Positions 1 to 9,486 are shown, numbered from the stretch's first letter. The stretch: 64,000 nt of DNA from Flavobacteriales bacterium UBA1494 (GCA_905182175.1 CAJJAT010000008.1:180973-244972); one strand, 5' to 3'. Notes: generated by a model not told the origin, from the letters alone. Numbers and translations are program-made.

Positions 1-1
1 A

Positions 2-268
2 ATCCATGAGGATTGGTTCGCATGGATGAAAAACAAGCACATTCCTGACGTAATGGCTACCGGCTATTTCTCAGAATACCGCATGCTTCGAGTAATTTCA
101 CGACAAGATGACGAACAAGGAATCAGTTATAACATACAATATACTTGCGATAGTATGGCTGATTTACACCAATACCAAGTGCAAAAAGCTCCAGCCTTAC
201 AAAAGGAACACAGCGATCTATACGACGGTAAGTTTGCTGCTTTCAGAACCTTATTAGAACTTGTTTAA
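2..268 (+). CDS. DUF4286 family protein, 5' partial
   Basis: This is the C-terminal part of a small conserved Bacteroidota protein of unknown function. The frame is open from the window edge: the codons before the first internal ATG (position 26) read IHEDWFAW, which continues into MKNKHIPDVMATGYF, a typical DUF4286 stretch. The true start therefore lies left of the window. Its TAA stop shares one base with the ATG of rsmA, so the two are very likely co-transcribed and translationally coupled. This pairing with rsmA is common in the group. The function is unknown. Confidence 0.85.
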   Translation: MHEDWFAWMKNKHIPDVMATGYFSEYRMLRVISRQDDEQGISYNIQYTCDSMADLHQYQVQKAPALQKEHSDLYDGKFAAFRTLLELV

Positions 269-1068
269 TGGCAAAGAGAGTTAGAGCCAAAAAATCGCTT
301 GGTCAGCATTTTTTAACTGATTTAAGCATAGCAAAAGCAACGGTTGACGCTTTTAACGAAGACGGAACACTGAAAAATGTTTTAGAAGTTGGCGCAGGAA
401 TGGGTGTGCTAACCAAGTTTATTCAGAATCGAGAAGACCTTAAACTTACTGTAATTGACATTGACAAAGAGTCGATTGAGTACCTAAAAAAAGAAGAATG
501 GGTAGACGATAGCCAACTGATTAACGGAGATTTCTTAGCAATTGATTTAAAAGACATTTACGGCGATGAGCCTTTTGGTATTTTAGGAAACTTTCCTTAC
601 AACATTTCCACTCAAATACTTTTCAAAGCATTGGAATACAAAGACCAATGTTTAGAGGTGGTTGGGATGTTTCAAAAAGAGGTTGCTGAAAGAATTGCCT
701 CGAAAGAAGGTTCCAAGGTATATGGTATTACTTCTATTTTGCTGCAAGCTTACTTTGACATTGAGTACTTATTCACGGTTCATGAAGATGTTTTTGACCC
801 GCCACCAAAAGTAAAGTCGGCAGTTATACGGCTGAAAAGGAACAATGTAAAAAAACTACCTTGTGATGAAAAACTCTTCAAGCAACTGGTAAAAGTGTCT
901 TTTAACCAGCGCAGAAAAACGATGAGAAATTCGTTGAAACAATTTTTAACAGACGATATAAAGGCAATGAACTTGTTTACCAGAAGACCTGAGCAATTGA
1001 GCGTTCAAGAGTTTATTGATTTGACGAATTTAATCGAATCATCCAGGCCTTCTCCCATTGTTAGATAA
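268..1068 (+). CDS. rsmA: 16S rRNA (adenine1518/1519-N6)-dimethyltransferase
   Basis: RsmA (KsgA) uses SAM to dimethylate two adjacent adenines near the 3' end of 16S rRNA during late 30S assembly. At 266 aa it has the usual length. The N-terminal KKSLGQHFL signature, the SAM-binding motif LEVGAGMGVLT (about residues 40-50) and the catalytic motif GNFPYNIST (about 107-115, with NFPY in place of the commoner NLPY) are all present, followed by the C-terminal helical domain with FNQRRKTMRNSLK. The ATG overlaps the upstream stop by one base, which fixes the start. mgtE follows after about 30 bp. Confidence 0.96.
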   Translation: MAKRVRAKKSLGQHFLTDLSIAKATVDAFNEDGTLKNVLEVGAGMGVLTKFIQNREDLKLTVIDIDKESIEYLKKEEWVDDSQLINGDFLAIDLKDIYGDEPFGILGNFPYNISTQILFKALEYKDQCLEVVGMFQKEVAERIASKEGSKVYGITSILLQAYFDIEYLFTVHEDVFDPPPKVKSAVIRLKRNNVKKLPCDEKLFKQLVKVSFNQRRKTMRNSLKQFLTDDIKAMNLFTRRPEQLSVQEFIDLTNLIESSRPSPIVR

Positions 1069-1099
1069 AGGCTAAATTAGCATTTGTAAAATTGAATGC

Positions 1100-2458
1100 A
1101 TGCAGTTTGAATTAAGCAAAGAGTACATATCTGAATTACAAGAATGTTTAAACGACAATCTTAAAGCAGATCTATTGAATGAGGTCAATCAGCTTCACCC
1201 TGCTGATATTGCAGACATCTGTGATGAACTGGAAACCGAGGAGGTTGTTTTACTTTACCAGTGCCTAGACTCTGAAATTGCAACAGATGTTTTAGTCGAA
1301 CTTGAAGAAGACGTTAGAGAAAAATTACTTCGAAACCTCAGCCCAAAAGAAATCGCTGAGAACTTCATAGACAATATGGATTCTGATGATGCTGCCGATA
1401 TTATGGCAGAGCTATCAGATGAAAAAAAGGACGAAGTAATTTCTGCCATAACCGACATTCATTTAGCAAGCGACATTGTTGACCTCCTGCTTTACCCTGA
1501 AGATTCTGCCGGTGGATTAATGGCCAAAGAACTAATAAAAGTTCACATTAACTGGACGTTGATTCAATGCTTGCGAGAAATGAGAAAGCAAGCCGAAGAC
1601 ATAGAAGATGTTTACACCATTTATGTGGTTGATAACTTAGATAAATTAATTGGTACATTGAGCTTAAAAAAGCTCTTATTAGCGCCTGATGGCGCAACGG
1701 TTAAAGACCTGTATTTTGAAGAAATTAGATCGGTAAAAGCCTACGAAAAGTCGGATGAAATCGCATCTATTATGGAAAAATATGACTTGGTTGTGTTGCC
1801 TGTTGTGGATGAGTTAAATCGATTAATAGGTAGAATTACGATTGATGACATTGTAGATGTAATTAAAGAAGAGGCGGATAAAGATTATCAAATGGCTTCA
1901 GGTATTTCTGAAAGTGTAGACTCTACTGATAGTGTTAAAGTATTAACTAGAGCCCGCTTGCCTTGGCTATTAGTGGGCTTATTGGGCGGAATTTTAGGTG
2001 CCTTAGTGATTGGGCAATATGAAGATACACTTCAAATATATCCTGAGATGGCTCTTTTCATTCCGCTAATTGCAGCTATGGGCGGAAATGTGGGGGTGCA
2101 ATCTTCAGCCATAATAGTACAAGGATTGGCCAACAATAGTTTGGGATTTGATAACCTCTTTCAACGATTGCGAAAAGAGTTTTTAGTCGCATTGTTAAAT
2201 GGAGTGGTTTGTAGTATTCTGATCTTCGCTTACACCATTCTTTATAAAGACAGCAATGAGCTAGCCGCTACAGTTAGTGTGGCTCTTGTGCTTGTGATCA
2301 TTTTTGCCGGCTTATTTGGCACCTTCGTTCCACTTATGCTAGACAAATTCAAGATCGACCCTGCCTTGGCTACAGGTCCATTTATTACAACAATGAACGA
2401 CATTGTAGGTTTATTCATCTACTTTGGTATCGGGCACCTAATGTACATTTGGTTGTAA
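1100..2458 (+). CDS. mgtE: magnesium transporter MgtE
   Basis: This is an MgtE-type Mg2+ channel/transporter of the inner membrane, 452 aa. The order is typical: an acidic N-domain of helical repeats (residues about 1-130, with HPADIAD and DDAADIMAEL), two CBS domains (about 135-260) that sense Mg2+, a linker, and five transmembrane helices (about 285-452) with the PLIAAMGGNVGVQSS pore region and the terminal FITTMNDIVGLFIYFGIG segment. It follows rsmA in the same direction, an arrangement common in Flavobacteriia. Nothing looks damaged. Confidence 0.95.
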   Translation: MQFELSKEYISELQECLNDNLKADLLNEVNQLHPADIADICDELETEEVVLLYQCLDSEIATDVLVELEEDVREKLLRNLSPKEIAENFIDNMDSDDAADIMAELSDEKKDEVISAITDIHLASDIVDLLLYPEDSAGGLMAKELIKVHINWTLIQCLREMRKQAEDIEDVYTIYVVDNLDKLIGTLSLKKLLLAPDGATVKDLYFEEIRSVKAYEKSDEIASIMEKYDLVVLPVVDELNRLIGRITIDDIVDVIKEEADKDYQMASGISESVDSTDSVKVLTRARLPWLLVGLLGGILGALVIGQYEDTLQIYPEMALFIPLIAAMGGNVGVQSSAIIVQGLANNSLGFDNLFQRLRKEFLVALLNGVVCSILIFAYTILYKDSNELAATVSVALVLVIIFAGLFGTFVPLMLDKFKIDPALATGPFITTMNDIVGLFIYFGIGHLMYIWL

Positions 2459-2482
2459 AATCGCAATTTAAAATTTGAACAG

Positions 2483-3421
2483 ATGAAACCTAAGGTAATT
2501 TTTATCGATTCAGTTCACCCTATTTTATTCGAAAGATTAGAGCAAAGCGGATATGAGTGTCATTGGAAGAATGATTTGAACCGTTCTGAAATTCTGAGCA
2601 TACTCCCAAACTATACAGGTGCAATTATTCGCTCAAAATTTAAATTTGATGAAGAAGTTTTTGAAAAGTCAACTCAGCTAAAATGGATTGCACGTTCAGG
2701 AGCAGGAATGGAAAACATTAATGCCAAAATAGCTCGAAACAAAAACATCCAACTATTTAACTCTCCAGAAGGAAACAGAGACGCTGTTGCAGAGCATTGC
2801 ATCATGATGATTTTGAGCTTATTTAATCAATTAAACCAGGCTGATTCTGAAGTTAGATTAGGACAATGGAATAGAGAGAAAAATCGAGGTATTGAACTAA
2901 AAGGCAAAACGATAGGACTGTTAGGTTACGGTTATATGGGAGAAGCGCTTGCTAAAAGGCTAACAGGTTTTGGAGTAACTACGATTGCTTACGATAAATA
3001 CAAAACGAACTTTTCAAGCGAAATTGTAACTGAAGTTGACTTAGAAACCTTTTTTAAGCAATCCGATATTTTGAGCATTCATCTGCCTTTAACGAAAGAG
3101 ACTACTTTCTTAGTTGACGAATCATTCCTAAACCGTTTCGACAAAAACATTTACTTAATTAATACCGCCCGAGGAAAAAATGTTAAAACAGCTGACTTAG
3201 CTTCGGCTTTAATAACCGGTAAAGTAGTTGGTGCGGGTTTAGATGTATTAGAATATGAAAAAACCTCTTTTGAGGATTTAAAGAAGGAGGAACTTCCTAC
3301 AGACTTTCAATATTTAGCAGGCTCAAATAGAGTAGTTTTATCTCCGCATGTAGCGGGCTGGACAAAAGAATCTTATTTTAAATTAAGCAATGTACTTGCA
3401 AACAAAATTTTAAGCAGGTAA
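2483..3421 (+). CDS. D-isomer specific 2-hydroxyacid dehydrogenase
   Basis: This is a NAD-dependent 2-hydroxyacid dehydrogenase of the SerA/LdhA/GhrB superfamily, 312 aa. It has the Rossmann motif GLLGYGYMGEALAKR (about residues 145-160), the catalytic Arg in INTARGK (about 230), the Glu in LDVLEYE (about 260) and the catalytic His in LSPHVAGWT (about 290). There is no ACT domain, so it is not a regulated long-form SerA. The substrate could be 3-phosphoglycerate, glyoxylate or another 2-oxoacid, and the sequence does not decide. It is in line with mgtE, 24 bp downstream. Confidence 0.88.
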   Translation: MKPKVIFIDSVHPILFERLEQSGYECHWKNDLNRSEILSILPNYTGAIIRSKFKFDEEVFEKSTQLKWIARSGAGMENINAKIARNKNIQLFNSPEGNRDAVAEHCIMMILSLFNQLNQADSEVRLGQWNREKNRGIELKGKTIGLLGYGYMGEALAKRLTGFGVTTIAYDKYKTNFSSEIVTEVDLETFFKQSDILSIHLPLTKETTFLVDESFLNRFDKNIYLINTARGKNVKTADLASALITGKVVGAGLDVLEYEKTSFEDLKKEELPTDFQYLAGSNRVVLSPHVAGWTKESYFKLSNVLANKILSR

Positions 3422-3427
3422 GACTTA

Positions 3428-4477
3428 TTAATCATAGCCAGCTAAAACTTTTCTGTTGTCGTACATTAAATTATACAAGCGGGTTCTTAAAATATCTCCC
3501 ATCGACTGGCATTCTAAAAATGTCTGATCTTCAAAATGCTCCGCTAATTCGTGTTTTAACTGATTCACTTTTTCGGGTGGACTAATCGTATCATTGTCCA
3601 AACAATCCGACAAGTCTTTCAATCTATAACGAGAAACTCTAATTCGATTCGCAATCATGGCTCTCTCCTCTTTCTGATATTGCCGTATTGTTTTAGATTC
3701 TAGTAAATTGGACACAAAATCAACAATGGGGTTATTGTCTTTAAAATACTGCGGCAAGTACATCGTTTTGTTGCCTTCATATGTCTGTTGATCGAAATCG
3801 ATAGCTCTAATCCGGTACTGAACAGCATCAAAATCTGGAGTTACATCTACTACATAATTATAGGAACGCATATCGCCTAATAAACGCACAAAGCAGCGCT
3901 CATTAAACTTTACAAATTCTTTCGCCAGTCGTATCTTATTCAACTGGGGATCCTCCAACCAACTCTTAATAAAAACATCCCCGGGAATACCTGCAATATG
4001 ATCCTCTACAATTGTATTTCCATCCACAATGTAGAAAATTCTGTTTGGAGACAGAATATGCTCTAACTCTAATCCGTAAATCCGTGACGAGTCAGCCTTT
4101 TTAACATAGAAATAATCGTAGTTATCGTTGTATCTATTTGTTACCCTTATTCTGAATGGTTTTGAGTTTCCAAAAGGGCAAAAATCTATCCGATTTACAT
4201 ATAAATGCTCCATTACCTCAGTATCTCCTTCTGTTTTCAATAGTGCATAAACACTACTCAATGCGCTATGAATTTCACTCATGTCATTTTGACTGTAGAA
4301 AACGGTCTCCCACATTGTGTCCCTACCAGCATCATCATATAAGGAAATTGAATTCTCATAATGATTCAAATCTTCGTACTTAATTGGCAACGGATTTTCC
4401 CTAGAATATTCTTCTAAATATTTCCTTAGGTGCTCTTTAATAGGATAGTGAATCTTCTTTTTCGAGATTTCATTCAT
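3428..4477 (-). CDS. uncharacterised protein with kinase-like motifs
   Basis: I do not recognise this 349-aa protein by name. It carries a motif order like that of the aminoglycoside phosphotransferase/protein kinase fold: a Lys in FYVKKAD (about K126), a Glu in LELEHIL (about 137-139), a hinge-like stretch (DGNTIVEDHIAGIP), a catalytic-loop-like LGDMRSYNYV with Asp202 and Asn207 at the spacing of HxDxxxxN, and AIDFDQ (Asp227) where the metal-binding DFG would be. The middle of the HxD triad is replaced (LGD). No membrane segment or signal peptide is visible. The gene lies 4 bp after the other member of a two-gene unit and converges on the dehydrogenase. The kinase reading is inference. Confidence 0.85.
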   Translation of the reverse strand: MNEISKKKIHYPIKEHLRKYLEEYSRENPLPIKYEDLNHYENSISLYDDAGRDTMWETVFYSQNDMSEIHSALSSVYALLKTEGDTEVMEHLYVNRIDFCPFGNSKPFRIRVTNRYNDNYDYFYVKKADSSRIYGLELEHILSPNRIFYIVDGNTIVEDHIAGIPGDVFIKSWLEDPQLNKIRLAKEFVKFNERCFVRLLGDMRSYNYVVDVTPDFDAVQYRIRAIDFDQQTYEGNKTMYLPQYFKDNNPIVDFVSNLLESKTIRQYQKEERAMIANRIRVSRYRLKDLSDCLDNDTISPPEKVNQLKHELAEHFEDQTFLECQSMGDILRTRLYNLMYDNRKVLAGYD

Positions 4478-4481
4478 ACCG

Positions 4482-5081
4482 TTAAGATAAACATATTTCA
4501 GTTAAAAAATCTTCGAAATCGTAAGGTTTCTTATAGAGTTGGTCGGTATATGTGTTCACCATTATTTTAATCAACTCCGTCTTCTCACCTTTAATCCGAT
4601 GCTCAACAAATACATTACCAAATAATTGCTCGTAGGGAGTTTCTTTCCTAAACTTTAAGGTAGGTTTAAAAAAGTATTCTTCGATCGTTTTCAGCTCTCC
4701 ATTTTCTTCCACTGCTTCTCTAGTAGCATGGTTTTGAACATAGCGAAGCGCCTTTAATTTCTGAATAATTAAGTGAACTAAGAAACGGTAATCTTCCGTC
4801 ACCCAAGGACTCTCTGCTCGAAAATAGAAGCCGTTAGAATTCTTAGACTCATGAAGGTACAAGTTAACGCCTGCGGCAGAGTCAGCTTTTCGCTCTGCCA
4901 TGCATTCTTTCAAATAATCTAACAATCCATTTTGCATGCCTTTTTCAATCCATGCCCTGTAATTACTTTCAAATGTTTTTGTTGGCACTATTGCTTCCCG
5001 CAGAATAACTTCTGATTCACCTGTCTCAGCATCTTTCTTTTCAGGCAGTAAATTACCTAACATTTCATTTAAAAAACCCAT
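4482..5081 (-). CDS. hypothetical cytosolic protein, partner of the kinase-like gene
   Basis: This 199-aa protein belongs to no family I recognise. It has no signal peptide or transmembrane helix. The N-terminus is acidic (LPEKKDAETGESEV), and the rest looks like a mixed alpha/beta domain with FYFRAESPWVTEDYRFLVHL in the middle. It is the first gene of a tight two-gene unit: the next ATG lies 4 bp after its TAA, so the pair should be co-expressed and may act together. The divergent M42 peptidase starts about 90 bp upstream. The conserved, undamaged look of both genes in a window rich in pseudogenes suggests selection. Confidence 0.82.
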   Translation of the reverse strand: MGFLNEMLGNLLPEKKDAETGESEVILREAIVPTKTFESNYRAWIEKGMQNGLLDYLKECMAERKADSAAGVNLYLHESKNSNGFYFRAESPWVTEDYRFLVHLIIQKLKALRYVQNHATREAVEENGELKTIEEYFFKPTLKFRKETPYEQLFGNVFVEHRIKGEKTELIKIMVNTYTDQLYKKPYDFEDFLTEICLS

Positions 5082-5172
5082 AACTCAAGTATACAACAAA
5101 AAAACAAAGAATAAGTTGATTTATCTACAATTTGAGAGCTATGCTTATATTTGAGGAACAGAAAAAGACAAT

Positions 5173-6273
5173 ATGGCAAAACGGAAAAAGTTCATCACCA
5201 AAACATCAGAAAAATTTCTATTCAAATATCTTAACAATACTTCACCAACTGGCTATGAAGCCGAAGGACAAAAAATTTGGTTAGACTACATCAAACCCTA
5301 TACCGATGAACATTTTGTAGATATTTATGGAACAGCTGTTGCGGTAATTAATCCAAAGGCAAAGTACAAAGTAGTTATTGAGGCGCATGCAGATGAAATT
5401 TCTTGGTCGGTACACTACATTACCAAAGATGGATTTATTTACGTTCGCCGAAACGGTGGTTCTGACCATATGATTGCTCCTTCAAAAAGAGTAAACATTC
5501 ATACCAAAAAGGGTTTAGTAAAAGCTATTTTCGGTTGGCCTGCAATCCACACCCGAGGTGGTGGTTCAAGTAAACCAGAAGATACTCCAAAAATGAGCAA
5601 CATCTTTTTAGATTGTGGTTGTAGTTCAAAAGAGGAAGTAGAGAAATTAGGCGTTCACGTAGGTTGCGTAATTACTTACGAAGACGAACTAATGGTACTC
5701 AATAAAAAGTATTACGTTGGCCGTGCGTTAGACAACAGAATTGGTGGTTTTATGATTGCCGAAGTGGCGCGAATGCTAAAAGAAAACAAAAAAGAACTTC
5801 CTTTCGGATTATACATTACCAACGCAGTACAAGAAGAAGTTGGTTTACGAGGTGCTCAAATGATTGTGGAGCGAATCAAGCCTGATGTTGCCATTATAAC
5901 GGACGTTTGTCACGATACACAAACCCCTATGATTAATAAGATTGAACAAGGCGATTTTATTGCTGGCGATGGACCTGTTATTGCTTACGGACCCGCTGTA
6001 CAAAACAATTTGCGTGAATTGATTATTGATTCTGCTGAAAAAAGCAAGATTAAATTTCAACGGTATTCAGCTAGTCGAATTACCGGAACAGACACAGATG
6101 CTTTTGCTTACGCCACCGGAGGTGTTGCTTCAGCATTAATTTCATTGCCCATTCGCTATATGCATACTACAGTAGAAATGGCACACAAAGACGATGTGGA
6201 AGATGTAATTCAGCTGATTTACGATACCTTGTTAAACATTGAAGATGGCCATGATTTTAGATACTTGAAGTAG
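5173..6273 (+). CDS. M42 family metallopeptidase (glutamyl aminopeptidase/endoglucanase-like)
   Basis: This is a cytosolic dizinc aminopeptidase of the M42 family (FrvX/PepA-like tetrahedral aminopeptidases), 366 aa, which removes N-terminal residues from peptides. The metal and catalytic residues are in place: His/Asp in EAHADEISW (about 75-80), Asp in RALDNRIGG (about 180), the Glu pair in VQEEVGLRG (about 218-220), Asp in ITDVCHD, and the last His in RYMHTTVEMAHKDD (about 335). A TATATTTG element at 5146-5153 resembles a Bacteroidota -7 box, though no well-spaced -33 TTG is seen. The gene is divergent from the kinase-like pair. Confidence 0.92.
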   Translation: MAKRKKFITKTSEKFLFKYLNNTSPTGYEAEGQKIWLDYIKPYTDEHFVDIYGTAVAVINPKAKYKVVIEAHADEISWSVHYITKDGFIYVRRNGGSDHMIAPSKRVNIHTKKGLVKAIFGWPAIHTRGGGSSKPEDTPKMSNIFLDCGCSSKEEVEKLGVHVGCVITYEDELMVLNKKYYVGRALDNRIGGFMIAEVARMLKENKKELPFGLYITNAVQEEVGLRGAQMIVERIKPDVAIITDVCHDTQTPMINKIEQGDFIAGDGPVIAYGPAVQNNLRELIIDSAEKSKIKFQRYSASRITGTDTDAFAYATGGVASALISLPIRYMHTTVEMAHKDDVEDVIQLIYDTLLNIEDGHDFRYLK

Positions 6274-6290
6274 AGAAATAACTCACTTTA

Positions 6291-6845
6291 TTGAAAAAGA
6301 TCTTTCTCCCATTAGCCTCTGCTTTTTTAGCGTATCAGTTTTACCAAACATTGGTTGCTTTGTGATTGAATGCAGGAGTGAACGTTCATCTGGGACTTGA
6401 TTTATTAATCGCTTTCATAATTGTGCTTTTCAGAACAGGAGTTTTTGCATTTGTTGGTTTCGCCTATCCAACTAATAAACTGATTGGAAGCTCTTGCTAC
6501 CATTTAAAAAATACAAACCAACTTCTATTTTGGTATCGCCTGTTAAAAGTAGGGTATTTTAAAAAGCTGCTCCTCCTCTTATTTTGAGGAAGCAAAAAAA
6601 CAGAACAAAGTATTTTAACGGAGCCAGAGCGGGAATTAAAATTTTATTTATCAAATACATCAATCTGATGTGCTGGTCATTTAAGCGCATTGGTTTTGGT
6701 GGTATTTGCTAATTTTTATACCTCATGTTTAAATTATTACGCAATTCCTATTTTCTTTTTTGGTATTAATATAGTCGGTAACTTGTACCCAATTACTTTG
6801 CAAAGACATCATCGTATTCGGTTACAGAAGTTCATTATTGATTAA
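6291..6845 (+). pseudogene. decayed CrtO-like (glycosyl-carotenoid type) acyltransferase
   Basis: Reading one frame from TTG 6291 to TAA 6843 gives a complete small membrane protein of about 180 residues, broken by three TGA codons (6363, 6585 and 6666) but with no frameshift. Recognisable pieces are FRTGVFAFVGFAYPTNK, FWYRLLKVGYFKKLLL and the C-terminal NLYPITLQRHHRIRLQ, which match the small Bacteroidota relatives of glycosyl-4,4'-diaponeurosporenoate acyltransferase. The second TGA sits where the family has Trp (LLLTFWG-like). The start is TTG, possibly a mutated ATG. I call it a pseudogene because of the three stops. Confidence 0.75.
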
Positions 6846-6856
6846 GAAGAACCACA

Positions 6857-8524
6857 ATGAGAAATCTAGAGTCAAAAATTATACTGCTCTTTTTTGTTTT
6901 AGTGCAGAGCTCTTGTTACTACAAACCATTTATAAAATATACTTTCAATAAAGAAGGGTTTAAGAAGTTTAGTAAAAAAGAGAAACTTGCCGGTAACAAT
7001 GAAAACCCACACAGAGCTTACCAAGTGAATAAATACGATTGGGTGGTTGAGATTTTTCCTGACAAAGAACGAATTGCAGGAACGATGAGCATTAGTTTTA
7101 CTCCAACCATTCGGCAAGACACCTTTTTGTTTGACCTGCAAAAACGAATGAAGATAAAATCATGTTCTACAACAGGAGATTTCGATTTAAAACGCAAAGG
7201 AGATTTTTTGTACCTCAACTTTGAAGAAAAACAGACTGCCAGAAAAAGAATAACCTTGACTATTCAGTACGAAGGAAAGCCGGTAAAATTAACAGGCGAA
7301 GGTCCGATACAATGGAAGAAGGACGATAAAGGAAGGCATTGGATTTCCTCCATTACCGAAGGCGTTGGCCCCCATTTTATGATGCCTTGTAATATTTTAT
7401 TGGGTAATGAAGCAGATACAACTGTTATTTCTGTAACCGTTCCGTCTAACCTTACCGTAACTGCCAACGGACAATTGATTGGAGTTGTCGAAGCAGAAAA
7501 TAAAAAAACCTTTAAGCACCTTGTTACAAATCCGATAAACATTTACAACATTTCCTTTAACGCCGGACACTTTGTGCAGTTAAATAAACCCTACACAGAT
7601 GTTAACGGTATTGAGCGCAACATTGAATGCTTTGCAATGGATTACCGCAAAGAAGTAGCCGATGATTATTATAATCAGGCTCCTATTATTATGAAAGAGT
7701 TTGAGCAACTGTTTGGAGTATTTCCTTGGTGGAATGACGGTTGTCGTTTTGTAGAATCAACCTTTGCAGCCATGGAGCACCAAAGTTGTATTGCAATGGG
7801 CGACGAATATTACAAAGATTGGAAGGACACCATAAATACAACTTTAGTGCATGAATTGGCGCATGAATGGTGGGGAAATAGCGTTACGGGAAAAGATTAT
7901 TGTGACATATGGATTCACGAAGGCATGGCAACTTATTCTGAGGCGTTATTTCTAGAAAAGTTTTTAGGAAAAGAAGATTACACAGAGAGAATGAGAAAAA
8001 TGGTATTTTCTGCCTATAATACAATTCCGATTCATAAAATTTGCGGTGTTGCTTATAACAGTTGGACAAATGGGCCAGACCAAGACATTTATGACAAAGG
8101 AGCATTAATGATGCACTCATTGAGGGTTTTAGTAAATGACGATGCCCTTTTTTTACAGGCTTTAAAACAAATTCAAGTTGACTTTGCCGTCCAAAACATT
8201 TCTAGTGAAGAAATGGTTATCAAGCTTAATAAATCACTTTTAGACGACTATTCGCCAATGTTAAATTGGTATTTAGATGAAGCCAAGCCCCCACAATTGG
8301 AAGTTAGAATAGACAAGAAGAAAGGTAAATTGCACTACCGTTGGGCGAGAGAAATACCCTTAATGATGCGACAAGAATTAGTGGTCTTAAGAAATAAAGA
8401 AGAAATAAGAATCAATCCTACATCAGAATTCCAAACCATAGATCTAGTTTCCGGTGAGAAGCTTCGATTTCTAATTGAGCGAGGTATCTATTATCAATTG
8501 AATGTTTTAGACGTAATAAAATAA
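6857..8524 (+). CDS. M1 family metallopeptidase, lipoprotein
   Basis: This is a zinc aminopeptidase of the M1 (gluzincin) family, 555 aa. The N-terminus is a lipoprotein signal with Cys20 in VQSSC, so it is predicted to be anchored to a cell-envelope membrane. An N-terminal beta domain (about 55-220) precedes the catalytic domain with the zinc motif HELAHEWWGN and the third ligand in WIHEGMATYSEA about 20 residues on. The GAMEN-type loop appears as FAAMEHQS. The large C-terminal HEAT domain of longer M1 enzymes is absent. The stop shares one base with the start of the Dus gene, which suggests an operon. Confidence 0.93.
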   Translation: MRNLESKIILLFFVLVQSSCYYKPFIKYTFNKEGFKKFSKKEKLAGNNENPHRAYQVNKYDWVVEIFPDKERIAGTMSISFTPTIRQDTFLFDLQKRMKIKSCSTTGDFDLKRKGDFLYLNFEEKQTARKRITLTIQYEGKPVKLTGEGPIQWKKDDKGRHWISSITEGVGPHFMMPCNILLGNEADTTVISVTVPSNLTVTANGQLIGVVEAENKKTFKHLVTNPINIYNISFNAGHFVQLNKPYTDVNGIERNIECFAMDYRKEVADDYYNQAPIIMKEFEQLFGVFPWWNDGCRFVESTFAAMEHQSCIAMGDEYYKDWKDTINTTLVHELAHEWWGNSVTGKDYCDIWIHEGMATYSEALFLEKFLGKEDYTERMRKMVFSAYNTIPIHKICGVAYNSWTNGPDQDIYDKGALMMHSLRVLVNDDALFLQALKQIQVDFAVQNISSEEMVIKLNKSLLDDYSPMLNWYLDEAKPPQLEVRIDKKKGKLHYRWAREIPLMMRQELVVLRNKEEIRINPTSEFQTIDLVSGEKLRFLIERGIYYQLNVLDVIK

Positions 8525-9486
8525 TGCCCATCACTCTCCTCTCCTCCCCACTGCAGGGGTTTACTGATTTCCGATTTCGAAATGCTTTTCAAAAGTACTT
8601 TGGTGGTATTGATACCTTTTATTCGCCCTATATTAGATTAAACGGCAAGTTTGTAATTAAGCCTGCTTACGACAGAGACTTATTGGTAAAAAACAACAAT
8701 ACATTAACTGTTATTCCGCAAATAATGACCAATGATGCAGATGAGTTTTTGTTTGTAGCAAAATATGTAAAGTCGCTTGGCTACAATGAATTGAATTGGA
8801 ATCTTGGCTGCCCCTACCCAATGGTAACTAACCGTGGAATGGGATCAGGCTTAATTTGTCAGCCAGAAAAAATTGACCATATTTTAAATCGAGTTCACTC
8901 AGAAACTGATTTAATTGTTTCGATGAAAATGAGAATGGGCTACGAGCACCCTGAGGAGATTTTAGATGTATTTCCTCTACTGGAAAAGTATCCGTTAAAA
9001 AACATTGCGATTCATGCTAGAATTGGCAAACAACTTTACAAAGGAGGAGTGAACTTAGAAGCTTTTCAGCGTTGCGTTGAGAGTACTCGTCACAAATTAT
9101 ACTACAACGGCGATATTACCACCGTAGCAGGGTTTAAAGAGATGCAAGAACGTTTCCCAAGCATTGATCATTGGATGTTGGGCCGGGGTTTAATTGCGGA
9201 TCCTTTTCTGCCAAACATGATTAAAAACAATACCACAGAATATCCAGAGAACAGGTTTGAGGTGTTCAGTAAATTTCACGATACCTTATTTTCTGAATTT
9301 GAACAATCTCTATCCGGAGCGAAGCACATTACCATGAAAATGCTGCACTACTGGGAATATTTTGCACAAACATTTTCGAATCCCAAGAAGGTCGTAAAGA
9401 AGATAAAAAAAGCAAATACCATCGACGCATACGATAACGCTGTTCGAGAAATTTTTGAAACTGAGGAAGAGCTTGCTTTCGATTAG
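8524..9486 (+). CDS. tRNA-dihydrouridine synthase
   Basis: This is an FMN-dependent Dus enzyme, which reduces uridine to dihydrouridine in tRNA, 320 aa. It shows a TIM-barrel layout: LLSSPLQGFTDFRFR at the start, the catalytic Cys loop in NLGCPYPMVTNRGMGSGL (about 97-114), MKMRMGY, IHARIGKQLYKGG (phosphate/FMN region), YNGDI and LGRGLIADPF. The length fits the DusC-like branch, though which uridine it modifies cannot be told. ATG overlaps the previous stop by one base. Confidence 0.93.
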   Translation: MPITLLSSPLQGFTDFRFRNAFQKYFGGIDTFYSPYIRLNGKFVIKPAYDRDLLVKNNNTLTVIPQIMTNDADEFLFVAKYVKSLGYNELNWNLGCPYPMVTNRGMGSGLICQPEKIDHILNRVHSETDLIVSMKMRMGYEHPEEILDVFPLLEKYPLKNIAIHARIGKQLYKGGVNLEAFQRCVESTRHKLYYNGDITTVAGFKEMQERFPSIDHWMLGRGLIADPFLPNMIKNNTTEYPENRFEVFSKFHDTLFSEFEQSLSGAKHITMKMLHYWEYFAQTFSNPKKVVKKIKKANTIDAYDNAVREIFETEEELAFD

